A DNA stretch of 25,055 nucleotides from Halanaerobium sp964649895 (lineage in GTDB: Bacteria > Bacillota > Halanaerobiia > Halanaerobiales > Halanaerobiaceae), in NCBI GenBank assembly GCA_964649895.1, contig CAZYRX010000028.1, positions 1 to 25,055 on the forward strand. Reading direction: 5' to 3'. The notes beneath the pieces are model-generated. The model was not told where the DNA came from, made no database searches, and was given only the letters and a program-made list of their open reading frames with translations. The stretch's first letter is position 1. Each line of letters begins with the position of its first letter. The translations under genes and the position numbers were made by a program. Positions 1 to 7,494 of this stretch are shown piece by piece.

Positions 1-1
1 A

Positions 2-652
2 AGTGCAGCCGCTCAGTCAGAATGGGAAGCAATTGGTGGATTTAATATTACTGAAGTTACATTAGACACCTATAATGATACAATTGATAATTTTAATGGT
101 TATGTTGAGACAGGAATATCAGGCTCTATTCCAACTTCCAGCGTAGAAGAATTTGATAATATCGATCGAGTGCCACTACTATATTTAGGTGCCAAAAAAT
201 CTTTGAATGAAAAATGGGATTTAAATATTAGATATGAATATATTTTTGGAGAAGTAGAACAGAGCTATAGAGTTGGTACTGAAAGCTATGATAATTCAAT
301 TAAAGTTGATCTGCATGGACTAACTTTTCTAGCTGATTATAAGATAAATGAAAACTGGTATGCTTCAGGAGGTATTGGTTATCATCAAGGAACCAAGAAT
401 ACAGAATTATATGGCCCTGTTTATCAAACAATTGGACCATTAAGTGATAGTTTTGATGCTGGAAATCAAGAATATGACCTTGAGAATGGAATCAGTCTGC
501 GAGCTGGTGTAGGTTATGATAGAGATTTTGCAGAAAACTGGACTTTCAATGGAAAAATAGATTACCTATATATTGAATTAGAAGATGAAGGCCAGGGTAA
601 TATCTACAGTAAAGGGTTTTCATATACTGCTGGTTTAACATATAGTTTTTAA
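2..652 (+). CDS. Outer-membrane beta-barrel protein, 5' end outside window
   Basis: The reading frame is open from the window edge, so this is the C-terminal part (about 216 residues) of a longer gene; the GTG at 170 is internal and has no ribosome binding site. The visible protein alternates short stretches of polar and aromatic residues in the way of antiparallel beta strands (for example LNIRYEYIFGEVEQSY, WYASGGIGYHQG, ISLRAGVGYDRDF) and ends in TAGLTYSF. A final Phe is the usual C-terminal recognition signal of outer-membrane barrels handled by the BAM machinery. It resembles small OmpA/OmpW-like or 'outer membrane beta-barrel' proteins but carries no motif that gives a substrate. It is followed by a strong terminator at 682-727, so it ends a transcription unit. 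Barrel assignment is likely; function unknown. Confidence 0.75.
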   Translation, partial: SAAAQSEWEAIGGFNITEVTLDTYNDTIDNFNGYVETGISGSIPTSSVEEFDNIDRVPLLYLGAKKSLNEKWDLNIRYEYIFGEVEQSYRVGTESYDNSIKVDLHGLTFLADYKINENWYASGGIGYHQGTKNTELYGPVYQTIGPLSDSFDAGNQEYDLENGISLRAGVGYDRDFAENWTFNGKIDYLYIELEDEGQGNIYSKGFSYTAGLTYSF

Positions 653-681
653 TGTAAACTTAAAAATAAAATATTTTGTTG

Positions 682-727
682 AAAGACTCCTTCTATATTC
701 TGAAAATAGAATGGGGTCTTTTTTTTT
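682..727 (+). terminator. Rho-independent terminator after the first barrel gene
   Basis: A long stem pairs AAAGACTCC (682-690) with GGGGTCTTT (713-721), continued by TTCTAT (691-696) with ATAGAA (706-711). A run of T follows to 727. It lies 30 bases after the stop codon. The T run overlaps the -35 box of the next promoter. Confidence 0.9.
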
Positions 728-754
728 GATAAATAAATTTAAAATTGATATAAT
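726..754 (+). promoter_or_regulatory. SigA-type promoter for the dhaK remnant and possibly the SLH porin
   Basis: TTGATA (726-731), a 17-base spacer and TATAAT (749-754) give 5/6 and 6/6 matches to the housekeeping consensus. The -35 box overlaps the T run of the preceding terminator. The predicted transcript start near 761 leaves a leader of about 165 bases before the ATG at 927. An identical TTGATA-N17-TATAAT arrangement occurs at 9251-9279. Confidence 0.65.
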
Positions 755-760
755 TAAAAA

Positions 761-926
761 GAGCAATTGGCTATTTTTACTATAAGTTTATAATTTTGAG
801 ATAAAAGACAGCTTGAGGAAGGTTTTTTTCCAGTTGTGCAGAAGTTGATTCTATAGCCCTTTTGTTTTCATTTTAAGTTAATATTTCATCAACATAATCA
901 TTATCAATCTAGGGGGATTTAATAAA
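761..926 (+). other. Long 5' leader with a hairpin, no recognised riboswitch
   Basis: This non-coding stretch lies between the predicted start of transcription and the ribosome binding site AGGGGGA (911-917). It contains one visible stem at about 811-837: CAGCT with AGTTG outside and GGAA with TTCC inside a T-rich loop. I do not recognise a known riboswitch or T-box motif, and no ORF with a ribosome binding site is present. It may be a regulatory leader or simply spacer. Confidence 0.3.
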
Positions 927-1196
927 ATGAAAATTTATAACAATCCAGAAAAAGTTGCTAATGAAGCTGTAGAAGGATTTTTGCGGGCACACATAAACGA
1001 TTATAAGCGGATTGGTGATTTTAATGCGGTAGCAAGAAAAGAAACTCCTATTGAAGATAAAGTAGCTATTTTGATCGGTGGTGGAGATAATATGAACTTC
1101 GATATGGCAGGTTTTTCTATCACTTTATTTAAATTAAATGATAGATTCAAAACCCTTTATGATGCTGAAGCAGAATCACCAGGTTATAAAGCCTGA
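927..1196 (+). pseudogene. dhaK: Internally deleted dihydroxyacetone kinase subunit DhaK remnant
   Basis: The 89-residue product joins the two ends of DhaK. Residues 1-53 match the family N terminus (NNPEKVANEAVEGFLRAH, then TPIEDKVAILIGGG, where the family has KVALLSGGGSGHEP). Residues 57-89 match the extreme C terminus (DMAGFSITLFKLNDRF and YDAEAESPGYKA, where the family has EMAGxSITLLKLDDEL and DAPAxTPAF). Family members are about 330 residues, so roughly 240 are missing in frame, including the His-Glu-Pro end of the GGGSGHEP motif and the active-site His that binds dihydroxyacetone covalently. The product cannot be a kinase. Start codon, stop codon, a strong binding site (AGGGGGA at 911-917) and an upstream promoter are intact, and no dhaL or dhaM lies nearby. 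It may be a decaying gene or, less likely, a retained small protein. Family assignment is from remembered sequence. Confidence 0.7.
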
Positions 1197-1268
1197 TATA
1201 TACTTTTGTATATTTTAAAAAATTAAAATAAGAAGTTAACGTGAACTTAACAAGGGGGAATGTAAAAC

Positions 1269-3209
1269 ATGAAAAAATTGATTATCTTATCGTTATTAGT
1301 TTTAATTTTAGGATTGGCAGTTCCAGTTTCTGCTCAGTCCTTTAAAGATGTCCCAAGTGATCATTGGGCATATGATGCCATTAACAATTTAGTTAGTGCT
1401 GGAATTGTGGAAGGGTATCCTGATGGAGAGTATAAAGGTCAGAGATCAATGACCCGTTATGAGATGGCAGTAATGGTTAGCCGTGCTCTAGATAGTATAG
1501 CTGAAGAGCAGAACGCTATGAAAGAAGGTCTAAATAGAGAACAGGCCCAATATGTTATCGAGATTGTTAGAAGATTAATGGAAAAGAATGGTCAAGACTC
1601 AATTAGTGAAGCCCAAGCTGCAGAAGTAATAGAATTAGTTGAAGCACTGACTGCTGAGTTCAAATCAGAACTCAAGGTGCTTGGAGCAGATTTTGATGTT
1701 TTGGCTAAAGAAGTTGATGAACTTGAAGTAAAAGTTGATAATTTAGATGTACCAGAAGATAATATTGAATTTGCTGTGACAGTTGATTCTATTTTTGAAG
1801 CTGCTAATTATAAAGAAGATATAGATGCTGGAGCAGCTCTTTGGGCTGATGGTGATGCTTTAGATTTAGATCTACCAACAGCTTATAATGTTACTAATGG
1901 TGAAAGACAAACTTTGCCATTTGGATTAGCAAGTCAATGGGCTGCAATTTCTGAAGCAGTTACACCATATGATAGCGATTTTTCTGGTCCTAATGGTGAT
2001 ATCTGGGAGACAGGCTCTTTTGACTGGGAAGATGCCGATGATCTGCCATCAGAAAAAAGATTCTGGCAGGAATATGGGATCAATATTTATGGTAACATAG
2101 TTGGTGCAGACTTTAACTTAGAGCTCGATGCAATATCTAACATATTTACCGAAGAAGATAGTGCCTTTAGTTATCAGGCGGAAGATGAGAATGAATTTAA
2201 AATGGATAATGCTTTACTGCAGGTAGCTTTCGATAATCAGTACGTGAATAAGCTGCAGGCAGGAGATTTAGAAGAGTTTCATTTTAGTGAATATATAGAT
2301 GAAGATGATATTCAAGGAATAGAAATAACTTCAGATTATTCGGATCTAAACTGGCATCTGGTTTATGCAGGTTTTGGAGCAGATCCAGATGATGAAGATT
2401 TAGCTAGAGATGAGCTCTACATGCTCTATGCCGACAAACGGATAGATGATGTGCTCTATTCAGGCGGATTATATCAGCTTAAGGGAGATTCCAGATATAA
2501 TCTTGTATTTGGTGTTGATGATTATTCTCTGAATGAAGCCTTAAAATTAGGAGGAGAGGTGGCATATAACTTTGATGAATCGGAAAGTGATGATGACTTC
2601 TTCCTCAATCTAAATGGTGAGTACAGGGTCTCTGAAGTTCTAACTTTAGAAGGAGTATTCGAAACCGCTGGTGAAGATTTAAGATATTATAAAGAAGATC
2701 CCGATGAGATAAAAGAAGATTACGATTATGATTACTTCAAGCTGGCTGGAGATTATCAGTTTAGCGAAAGTAATAGGCTGAATGCAGCATATAAGTTAGT
2801 AAGAATTGGTGATCAGATAAAATCTGCTGAGAACTATGGTGATGAAGATAAAAATATATTCGAACTCAGTTTGGAAAATGAAACGGGAGCATTTACAAAT
2901 ATAGCAGCTCTCGAATATACATTAAATGATGATTATACTGATGGCTACGAAACAAGAGTTATCGAATTGGGCTCGAAATATGCCATGAGTGAAAAGACAA
3001 CTCTCGCTGCTTCCTTAGTAAATAAGGATGAAGATAATGACGGCAGCAATGTGATCAACTATAATTATCTTAAAGGTAATATGACAATGCAGCTTACTGA
3101 TACTCTAAGCTGGGACAATGAAGCAAAATATATTTTAGGTGAAGTTGGAGAATCAGATCTTGAAGGAGAAAGCAGTTCACTTACCACTTCTCTATCAGTT
3201 GAATTTTAA
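1269..3209 (+). CDS. SLH-domain outer-membrane porin, OmpM/Omp-alpha type
   Basis: The protein (646 residues) has a signal peptide at 1-22 ending VSA, then one S-layer homology domain at about 24-70 (FKDVPSDHWAYDAINNLV ... GYPDGEYKGQRSMTRYEMAV). A helical, Glu-rich region follows to about 165 and probably forms a coiled-coil stalk. The remaining 480 residues have many alternating beta-strand patterns and end LTTSLSVEF. This is the order seen in OmpM of Negativicutes and Omp-alpha/SlpA of Thermotoga and Thermus. There the SLH domain binds modified peptidoglycan or cell-wall polymer and the barrel sits in the outer membrane, tying the two together. The barrel is extremely rich in Asp and Glu, fitting a halophile. 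The start has AAGGGGG at 1253-1258. A strong hairpin follows the gene. The family is clear; pore specificity is unknown. Confidence 0.88.
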   Translation: MKKLIILSLLVLILGLAVPVSAQSFKDVPSDHWAYDAINNLVSAGIVEGYPDGEYKGQRSMTRYEMAVMVSRALDSIAEEQNAMKEGLNREQAQYVIEIVRRLMEKNGQDSISEAQAAEVIELVEALTAEFKSELKVLGADFDVLAKEVDELEVKVDNLDVPEDNIEFAVTVDSIFEAANYKEDIDAGAALWADGDALDLDLPTAYNVTNGERQTLPFGLASQWAAISEAVTPYDSDFSGPNGDIWETGSFDWEDADDLPSEKRFWQEYGINIYGNIVGADFNLELDAISNIFTEEDSAFSYQAEDENEFKMDNALLQVAFDNQYVNKLQAGDLEEFHFSEYIDEDDIQGIEITSDYSDLNWHLVYAGFGADPDDEDLARDELYMLYADKRIDDVLYSGGLYQLKGDSRYNLVFGVDDYSLNEALKLGGEVAYNFDESESDDDFFLNLNGEYRVSEVLTLEGVFETAGEDLRYYKEDPDEIKEDYDYDYFKLAGDYQFSESNRLNAAYKLVRIGDQIKSAENYGDEDKNIFELSLENETGAFTNIAALEYTLNDDYTDGYETRVIELGSKYAMSEKTTLAASLVNKDEDNDGSNVINYNYLKGNMTMQLTDTLSWDNEAKYILGEVGESDLEGESSSLTTSLSVEF

Positions 3210-3230
3210 ATAATTAAAGGAAATAATAAC

Positions 3231-3261
3231 AATGACCCCTCTCACTGCGAGAGGGGTTATT
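3231..3261. terminator. Convergent hairpin between the SLH porin and the HAD gene
   Basis: CCCCTCTC (3236-3243) pairs with GAGAGGGG (3249-3256) around ACTGC, and the stem extends outward through AATGA and TTATT. It stands between two converging genes and can serve both. The T tracts are interrupted, so efficiency is uncertain. Its 21-base core is nearly identical to the hairpin at 3944-3964. Confidence 0.7.
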
Positions 3262-3268
3262 AGATTAA

Positions 3269-3736
3269 TTATTTTCTCAGAGTAGCTTTTAATTTAGTAG
3301 GCTTAGTCAATATCTTAAATAAATCTCTTATATCTCTTATTATAATGTCAGCATTCTGCAGGGTTTGGGGAGATGTTCCTTCAGGGCCAAGTACTGCTAC
3401 TCCAAGTTCAGCTTTTTTTATCATTTCCAGGTCATTATTGCCGTTACCTACTGCAGCAGTTTTGTCACTGCCTAGTTTTTCTACATATTCACCTTTAAAA
3501 ACTGCACCTTGATTATCTTCATCTAAAACAAGTTCTGCATTAATATTTTTAATAATGTCTGATGCTGTGCCAAAGGTATCTGCTGTAACAATATAGATGT
3601 TTAAATCTTCAGCAAGGCTGTTTATCCCCTCTTCTACTCCATCAAGTAGTTTCCCATCTTCTGCAAGTGTTCCATTGATATCAAATACCAAGTTTTTGAT
3701 CTCTAAAACTCCATAATTCGGAATATCAATTTTCAT
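3269..3736 (-). CDS. HAD-family phosphatase-like protein (COG4087-type 'soluble P-type ATPase')
   Basis: A cytoplasmic protein of 155 residues with the HAD core and no large cap. Motif I is LVFDINGTLAEDGKLL, with Asp19 as the likely nucleophile and Asn21 where most phosphatases have the general-acid Asp. Motif II is IYIVTADTFG with Thr51. A Lys lies at 81 or 92 for motif III. Motif IV is AVGNGNNDLEMI (97-102), with the Asp needed for Mg. The opening IPNYGVLEIKNLVFD and the TADTFGTA segment fit the small family once called soluble P-type ATPases, in which D-x-N-G-T is usual, so the Asn is probably a family trait. Substrate unknown. The binding site GAAAGGGG lies just upstream of the start on the minus strand. 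It appears to be transcribed alone, between two similar hairpins. Confidence 0.8.
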   Translation of the reverse strand: MKIDIPNYGVLEIKNLVFDINGTLAEDGKLLDGVEEGINSLAEDLNIYIVTADTFGTASDIIKNINAELVLDEDNQGAVFKGEYVEKLGSDKTAAVGNGNNDLEMIKKAELGVAVLGPEGTSPQTLQNADIIIRDIRDLFKILTKPTKLKATLRK

Positions 3737-3937
3737 TATTTAAAACCCCTTTCTTAATAATATTTATATTCTAAATACTTAAAAATAAGATATATATTTT
3801 TTTATTTATATAATAATTTCTTATTAGAATATTATCACATATATTTATATTATATCTGTAAAATATACAACTCAATCATTGTTAATAGAGGGGTTCAGTT
3901 TTTATAATAAAAAGTGAAAGAAATCATATTAAGAAAG

Positions 3938-3966
3938 TAAAAACCCCTCTCACTTCGAGAGGGGCC
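3938..3966 (-). terminator. Rho-independent terminator of the small barrel gene
   Basis: Read on the minus strand, CCCCTCTC and GAGAGGGG (3944-3964) form an 8-bp G+C-rich stem around a 5-base loop, followed by five T (3943-3939). It lies 38 bases past the stop codon of the gene at 4004-4555. Confidence 0.85.
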
Positions 3967-4003
3967 ATTAAATTCTATTAGTTTTTAATTAAAGATGATT
4001 CAA

Positions 4004-4555
4004 TTAAAATCTCATTCCCACTGACATTGTGATCTTGGAGTAATCTACGTCATAATTGCCTGTATCATCTTCTATTTCACCACTATTGACTGAATATAGG
4101 AATTCGGCTGTGTAGCTGCTTGTTTCACCGAATACAAAACCGGCACCAAGGCCATAGTAGAGGCCGCCGCTATAATCATAAGTGCTTTCACTTCCATCAA
4201 GAAGATTATAACCAAAATGACCTACCAAATAAGTGCTGCTGTCTGCCAGGTCATACTGACCAAGCACATAAATTGGTGTGAAATTTATTTCAAGGCCACC
4301 AGTATTTTCAATTTCTCTATCAAGCTGATAGGCAAGTCCGGCACCATATGTCCAGACATTATCCATCGGCATCTTATATTCACCGGCTATTGTTACTGCA
4401 CTGTCTACATCTTCAGAACTACCTGGGTCAAAATCAGCTTCTCCCATAACATCAAACCCGATCTTTGCTTCTAAATATCCCTGATTTTGAGCCATCGCAG
4501 AACTACTGAAAAAGACTAAAGCCATCATCAATAAAAGTACTACTAATTTTTTCAT
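4004..4555 (-). CDS. Small outer-membrane beta-barrel protein
   Basis: I place the start at the ATG of MKKLVVLL (4555). It has an excellent AGGAGGG at 4562-4568 six bases upstream, and a signal peptide (about 22 residues, ending SAMA) follows at once. The frame extends 14 codons further upstream but without a binding site. The 183-residue product has a mature part of about 160 residues with strand-turn patterns typical of an 8-stranded barrel (GYLEAKIGFDVMG, NVWTYGAGLAYQLD, STYLVGHFGYNLLDGS, GLYYGLGAGFVFG) and a C terminus ITMSVGMRF ending in Phe. It resembles porin-family or OmpA-like barrel domains without a peptidoglycan-binding domain. Function is unknown. The gene lies downstream of ccdA on the same strand, 112 bases apart, and has its own terminator. 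Confidence 0.75.
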   Translation of the reverse strand: MKKLVVLLLMMALVFFSSSAMAQNQGYLEAKIGFDVMGEADFDPGSSEDVDSAVTIAGEYKMPMDNVWTYGAGLAYQLDREIENTGGLEINFTPIYVLGQYDLADSSTYLVGHFGYNLLDGSESTYDYSGGLYYGLGAGFVFGETSSYTAEFLYSVNSGEIEDDTGNYDVDYSKITMSVGMRF

Positions 4556-4667
4556 AAATTCCCTCCTCATTGGTTTTTGATTATTTATTATTCTCATTAT
4601 TTATTATATTAAACACAAGATATCAAAATCCTTTATTTTACCTTAATTTTCTACATAATATGATATT

Positions 4668-5360
4668 TTATAAAAGCATCCTGTTGATCACTTCAATATA
4701 GCCGGTTAGCATTAATATTCCAAATAAAATGAGCAGTACTCCTGTCACCGTATTTACCACAGGCAGATGTTTATTAAAAGCTTTAAATTTTGGCAATAGA
4801 TAATCCATAAATAGAGCTGTTATAAAAAAGGGTATTCCAAGACCTAAGGCGTAGAAAAAAAGCAGTAATCCTCCTGAAAAAATATTTGTTCTGGTGCTTG
4901 CTGCTATCAAAATTGAGCTTAAAATAGGGCCAATACAGGGAGTCCAACCTAAAGCCAGGATGATTCCCATGGCAAATGCCTTATAATTACCCTTTAGGTA
5001 TACAGGCAGCTTCAGTTTCTTTTCCCTATAAAAATATGATATTTCTATAATACCAGTTAAATGCAGACCGAATATAATAATAATTATACCACCTAGACTG
5101 CTCAGTATTCTCTGATTTCTGATCAAAAAATTCCCCAAAAAAGTAGCAGATAGTCCCATCAGGATGAAGATAAGTGTAAAACCTATTATAAAGCTTAAAG
5201 ATGTAATTATTAAAGAAAGATTTGTGTTTCTTTCTTTTGATTTGGCATAATCACCAACTAAATATGATAAATAACTTGGAATCAGGGGTAAAATACAGGG
5301 TGAAAAAAAAGAAAGCAGCCCTGCTGTTACTGCTGCTATGAAACTTATATCAGCTGTCAT
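4668..5360 (-). CDS. ccdA: CcdA-type thiol-disulfide transmembrane electron carrier
   Basis: The start is the ATG of MTADISF (5360), with AGAGGTGG at 5365-5372 upstream; an earlier in-frame ATG at 5399 lacks a site. The 230-residue protein has about six hydrophobic segments and the two conserved half-sites of the CcdA/DsbD core: FFSPCILPLIPSYLSYL with Cys22 and LALGWTPCIGPILSS with Cys142. The pair forms a redox-active disulfide in the membrane that carries electrons from cytoplasmic thioredoxin to extracytoplasmic partners, for example in cytochrome c maturation or reduction of misformed disulfides. No thioredoxin-like partner or cytochrome gene is present in the window, so its client is unknown. 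It is transcribed divergently from the barrel gene at 5501 out of a shared 140-bp region. Confidence 0.88.
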   Translation of the reverse strand: MTADISFIAAVTAGLLSFFSPCILPLIPSYLSYLVGDYAKSKERNTNLSLIITSLSFIIGFTLIFILMGLSATFLGNFLIRNQRILSSLGGIIIIIFGLHLTGIIEISYFYREKKLKLPVYLKGNYKAFAMGIILALGWTPCIGPILSSILIAASTRTNIFSGGLLLFFYALGLGIPFFITALFMDYLLPKFKAFNKHLPVVNTVTGVLLILFGILMLTGYIEVINRMLL

Positions 5361-5414
5361 TAAACCACCTCTATTAAAAGACTTATATATTTTGAACAAT
5401 CATGATTTATTCAA

Positions 5415-5444
5415 ATTATAACATCCTGGCTCTAGATAATTCAA
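5415..5444 (-). promoter_or_regulatory. SigA-type promoter for ccdA
   Basis: On the minus strand TTGAAT (5444-5439), an 18-base spacer and TATAAT (5420-5415) precede ccdA by about 55 bases. The -10 box is perfect and the -35 matches at 4 of 6 positions. Confidence 0.5.
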
Positions 5445-5452
5445 CAGATTTC

Positions 5453-5461
5453 TGTTATAAT
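5453..5461 (+). promoter_or_regulatory. Extended -10 promoter for the 5501 operon
   Basis: TGTTATAAT gives an extended -10 (TG, one base, perfect TATAAT at 5456-5461) 40 bases before the start codon. No convincing -35 box lies 16-18 bases upstream, which is compatible with an extended -10 promoter. Confidence 0.5.
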
Positions 5462-5500
5462 TAACTTGTACAAGTAGATTTTGAAAGGAGGCAGGAAGAG

Positions 5501-6496
5501 ATGAAAAAAATATTGAGCATAACTCTGGTCTTATTACTTTTATTTACTTTTAATATTTTTGCTCAGGAAGCTGAAACACTGGATGTCGATAGTGAAATTA
5601 CAGATGAAGAATTAGAATCTCTTGACCTGTCTCAGGAAAAAGGTTTTTCTGAAGAGGGTAGAGATCAGCTCTTAGGAATTGCATCACAATATGACAGCCA
5701 GACAGGAATTGATGATATAGAGATAGACAGTACAGCTTTTACTTTAACAGGTAATGGAATAGATAATAATCCAAACCTTCACCTTTTGACCGATTTGACA
5801 CTTGATGCTAATTATTCTGAAGCAGTTGTAGATGATAAACTTGAAAAAGAAACAGATATAAATTTTGAATATGCAGTTAGTTCTCGTGCTTTAATCAGGG
5901 CTGGATATACACTTGCAAATAAGGAATGGTGGGAAAAACAGCCTGTTAAAACAAATTCTGTAGAAAGTGAAGAAGATGAAAATCTGATAAGTGAAGATGT
6001 TGATCTGCTTAGTATAAATAGTTCTGAATCCGTATTTAGAGAAGAACAGGATATCCGCAGGAGTCTTGGTCTTGCATACAGCACAAGTGACCAGCTAACA
6101 TTCTCTGCTGATTATATAGAGAACAATGAATTTGAGGCTTACACCGGAAATAGAGAATACAGCGGTAATTCTACAGTTTTCGGACTGCAGTATAATGATA
6201 AAATGGGTACAATTAGAGCCATTTATCAGCTTAATTTAGGTGATGAAGTAAAAGAACAAATAACAGGTGTGGAACTTGATTTCAATAATTTAGCAACCTT
6301 TAGTGCTGCATATAAGCTGCTTAATCCCGAAGAAATAGAATCAGCACTTTCTTCCCAGACGGCCTGGGACCTTGGTATTGGAGTTAACTTAAATGAAGAC
6401 TATGGTTTAAATCTTGGTTATGAAATAATAAATGATGAAAATGAAGAAACTGATCCAGAAACAAATATTAGTGCTTCATTTGAAATAAACTTTTAG
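5501..6496 (+). CDS. Secreted beta-barrel protein, probably outer membrane
   Basis: The start ATG has AAAGGAGG at 5483-5490. The signal peptide MKKILSITLVLLLLFTFNIFAQ is clear. An acidic, probably disordered segment follows (about residues 23-75). Beyond it are repeated strand patterns with alternating hydrophobic residues (NINFEYAVSSRALIRAGY-like, SLGLAYSTSDQLTFSADY, GTIRAIYQLNLGDEV, YGLNLGYEII), ending ISASFEINF with the terminal Phe of outer-membrane barrels. The length (331 residues) would allow about 12 strands. No motif identifies a substrate. The next gene begins 18 bases downstream, so the two are probably co-transcribed from the extended -10 promoter at 5453-5461. Barrel call is likely; function unknown. 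Confidence 0.7.
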   Translation: MKKILSITLVLLLLFTFNIFAQEAETLDVDSEITDEELESLDLSQEKGFSEEGRDQLLGIASQYDSQTGIDDIEIDSTAFTLTGNGIDNNPNLHLLTDLTLDANYSEAVVDDKLEKETDINFEYAVSSRALIRAGYTLANKEWWEKQPVKTNSVESEEDENLISEDVDLLSINSSESVFREEQDIRRSLGLAYSTSDQLTFSADYIENNEFEAYTGNREYSGNSTVFGLQYNDKMGTIRAIYQLNLGDEVKEQITGVELDFNNLATFSAAYKLLNPEEIESALSSQTAWDLGIGVNLNEDYGLNLGYEIINDENEETDPETNISASFEINF

Positions 6497-6514
6497 AAGG
6501 ATGGTGTTTCTCAA

Positions 6515-7447
6515 TTGTCAATCAAATATAAAAATATTATAGCAGTATTATTGTTAATTACCCTTGTTTTCACCCCCTTTTTGAGATTAACCCAGGTTCA
6601 GGCAGCAGGGATAATCCCTTTAAAGGAACTTGAAGAAGTAGAAAGACTGCTTTATGGAAGTTTGCCAGATGGTTCGATTCTGGAAAGGGTAACGAATGTT
6701 GAAAATACTGTATATAATGCAAAACAGTCAGGTTCAATTGTAGAGAGAACAGAAAAAATTGTATCTGATGTTTTAAGAAGCTCAGAAAACGATCCTTCAT
6801 TACTCTTTTTATTTAATACTGTCGAGTGGTCGATAACAGGAGAACTCGGTCAGGGTAATCTTGTAGAAAGAATTAATAATCTTGAAGAAAAGGTTATTGG
6901 AGAAAATAATGAGGGTTCATTAAAAGATAGAATTAAAAAATTATATACAATAAGTATCAAAGGTGCCGAAATGCCTGTAAATAAGGTCAAAAGTGAAAAA
7001 AACCAGCTGATTAGAGTTGAACTTTTGGAGAGTATAACTTCTAAAACAGCAAGCAGAGGCGAAAAAATCGCATATAAGGTGCTGGAAGATGTGATGGTGG
7101 ATTATACTTTAATTATCCCAAAAGGTGCAAAGGGCGAGCTTGAAGTAACAGAAATTGAAGAAGCAGGAAAAATGGGCCGAGATGGAGATCTAAAGATTGG
7201 TTTTCCTAAACTGCAGACAATAGATGGTACTCCCATAAGGGTAGCGATTAGAGAAGAAGCTCAGGAAGAGAATGAATCTCAGAAGCTTGCAATAGGTGCG
7301 AGCATACTCGGAACAGCACTGCTCGGCTTACCTGGAGTAGTAGCCGGATTTTTTGTAGAAGGTAAAGAAAAAGAAATTCCAGCTGGTTCAAACCTATATA
7401 TTCAGATAACAGAAAGTAAAGAACTGAATGGGATACTTATCGAATAA
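6515..7447 (+). CDS. Exported protein with GS-x-x-ER repeats and a C-terminal beta domain
   Basis: The start is a TTG at 6515 with AGAAGG (6496-6501) upstream; the ATG at 6501 is in another frame. A long signal peptide ends near residue 30 (TQVQA). Residues 40-145 contain four copies of a short unit with the pattern E-x3-4-[Y/G]-x4-6-GS/GN-[IL]-x-[ED]-R: PDGSILERV, QSGSIVERT, GQGNLVERI and NEGSLKDRI, each followed by a helical stretch. The C-terminal part begins near 165 (RVELLESITSKTASRGEKI) and contains PKGAKGELEVTEIEEAGKMGRDGDLKI-like beta strands, then a Gly-rich hydrophobic segment (IGASILGTALLGLPG) that could insert in a membrane. It ends near PAGSNLYIQI. I do not recognise a named family. 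It lies between two barrel genes and probably works in the periplasm or at the outer membrane. Confidence 0.7.
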   Translation: MSIKYKNIIAVLLLITLVFTPFLRLTQVQAAGIIPLKELEEVERLLYGSLPDGSILERVTNVENTVYNAKQSGSIVERTEKIVSDVLRSSENDPSLLFLFNTVEWSITGELGQGNLVERINNLEEKVIGENNEGSLKDRIKKLYTISIKGAEMPVNKVKSEKNQLIRVELLESITSKTASRGEKIAYKVLEDVMVDYTLIIPKGAKGELEVTEIEEAGKMGRDGDLKIGFPKLQTIDGTPIRVAIREEAQEENESQKLAIGASILGTALLGLPGVVAGFFVEGKEKEIPAGSNLYIQITESKELNGILIE

Positions 7448-7465
7448 TTAACTTTGAATTTATAG

Positions 7466-7494
7466 AACCTGCCTTAGCGGCAGGTTTTTATTTT
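7466..7494 (+). terminator. Rho-independent terminator directly upstream of lptD
   Basis: AACCTGCC (7466-7473) pairs with GGCAGGTT (7479-7486) around TTAGC and is followed by a T-rich tract. It lies 18 bases after the previous stop codon and ends about 7 bases before the ribosome binding site of the next gene. It may therefore act as an attenuator. Confidence 0.85.

Noticed and set aside
170..652. GTG at 170 as the start of the first gene
   Set aside because: The frame stays open back to the window edge with the same barrel-like composition, and no binding site precedes the GTG.
1198..1216. ATATAC-TTTT-GTATAT hairpin after the dhaK remnant as a terminator
   Set aside because: The stem is nearly all A-T pairs with only a short T tract, so it is unlikely to stop transcription.
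1235..1251. Inverted repeat GTTAA-N7-TTAAC before the SLH porin as an operator
   Set aside because: Five-base A+T-rich arms are common by chance in this sequence; no supporting promoter element was found at this position.
4217..4474. Plus-strand frame of 85 codons
   Set aside because: It lies opposite the small barrel gene, has no binding site and no recognisable protein features.
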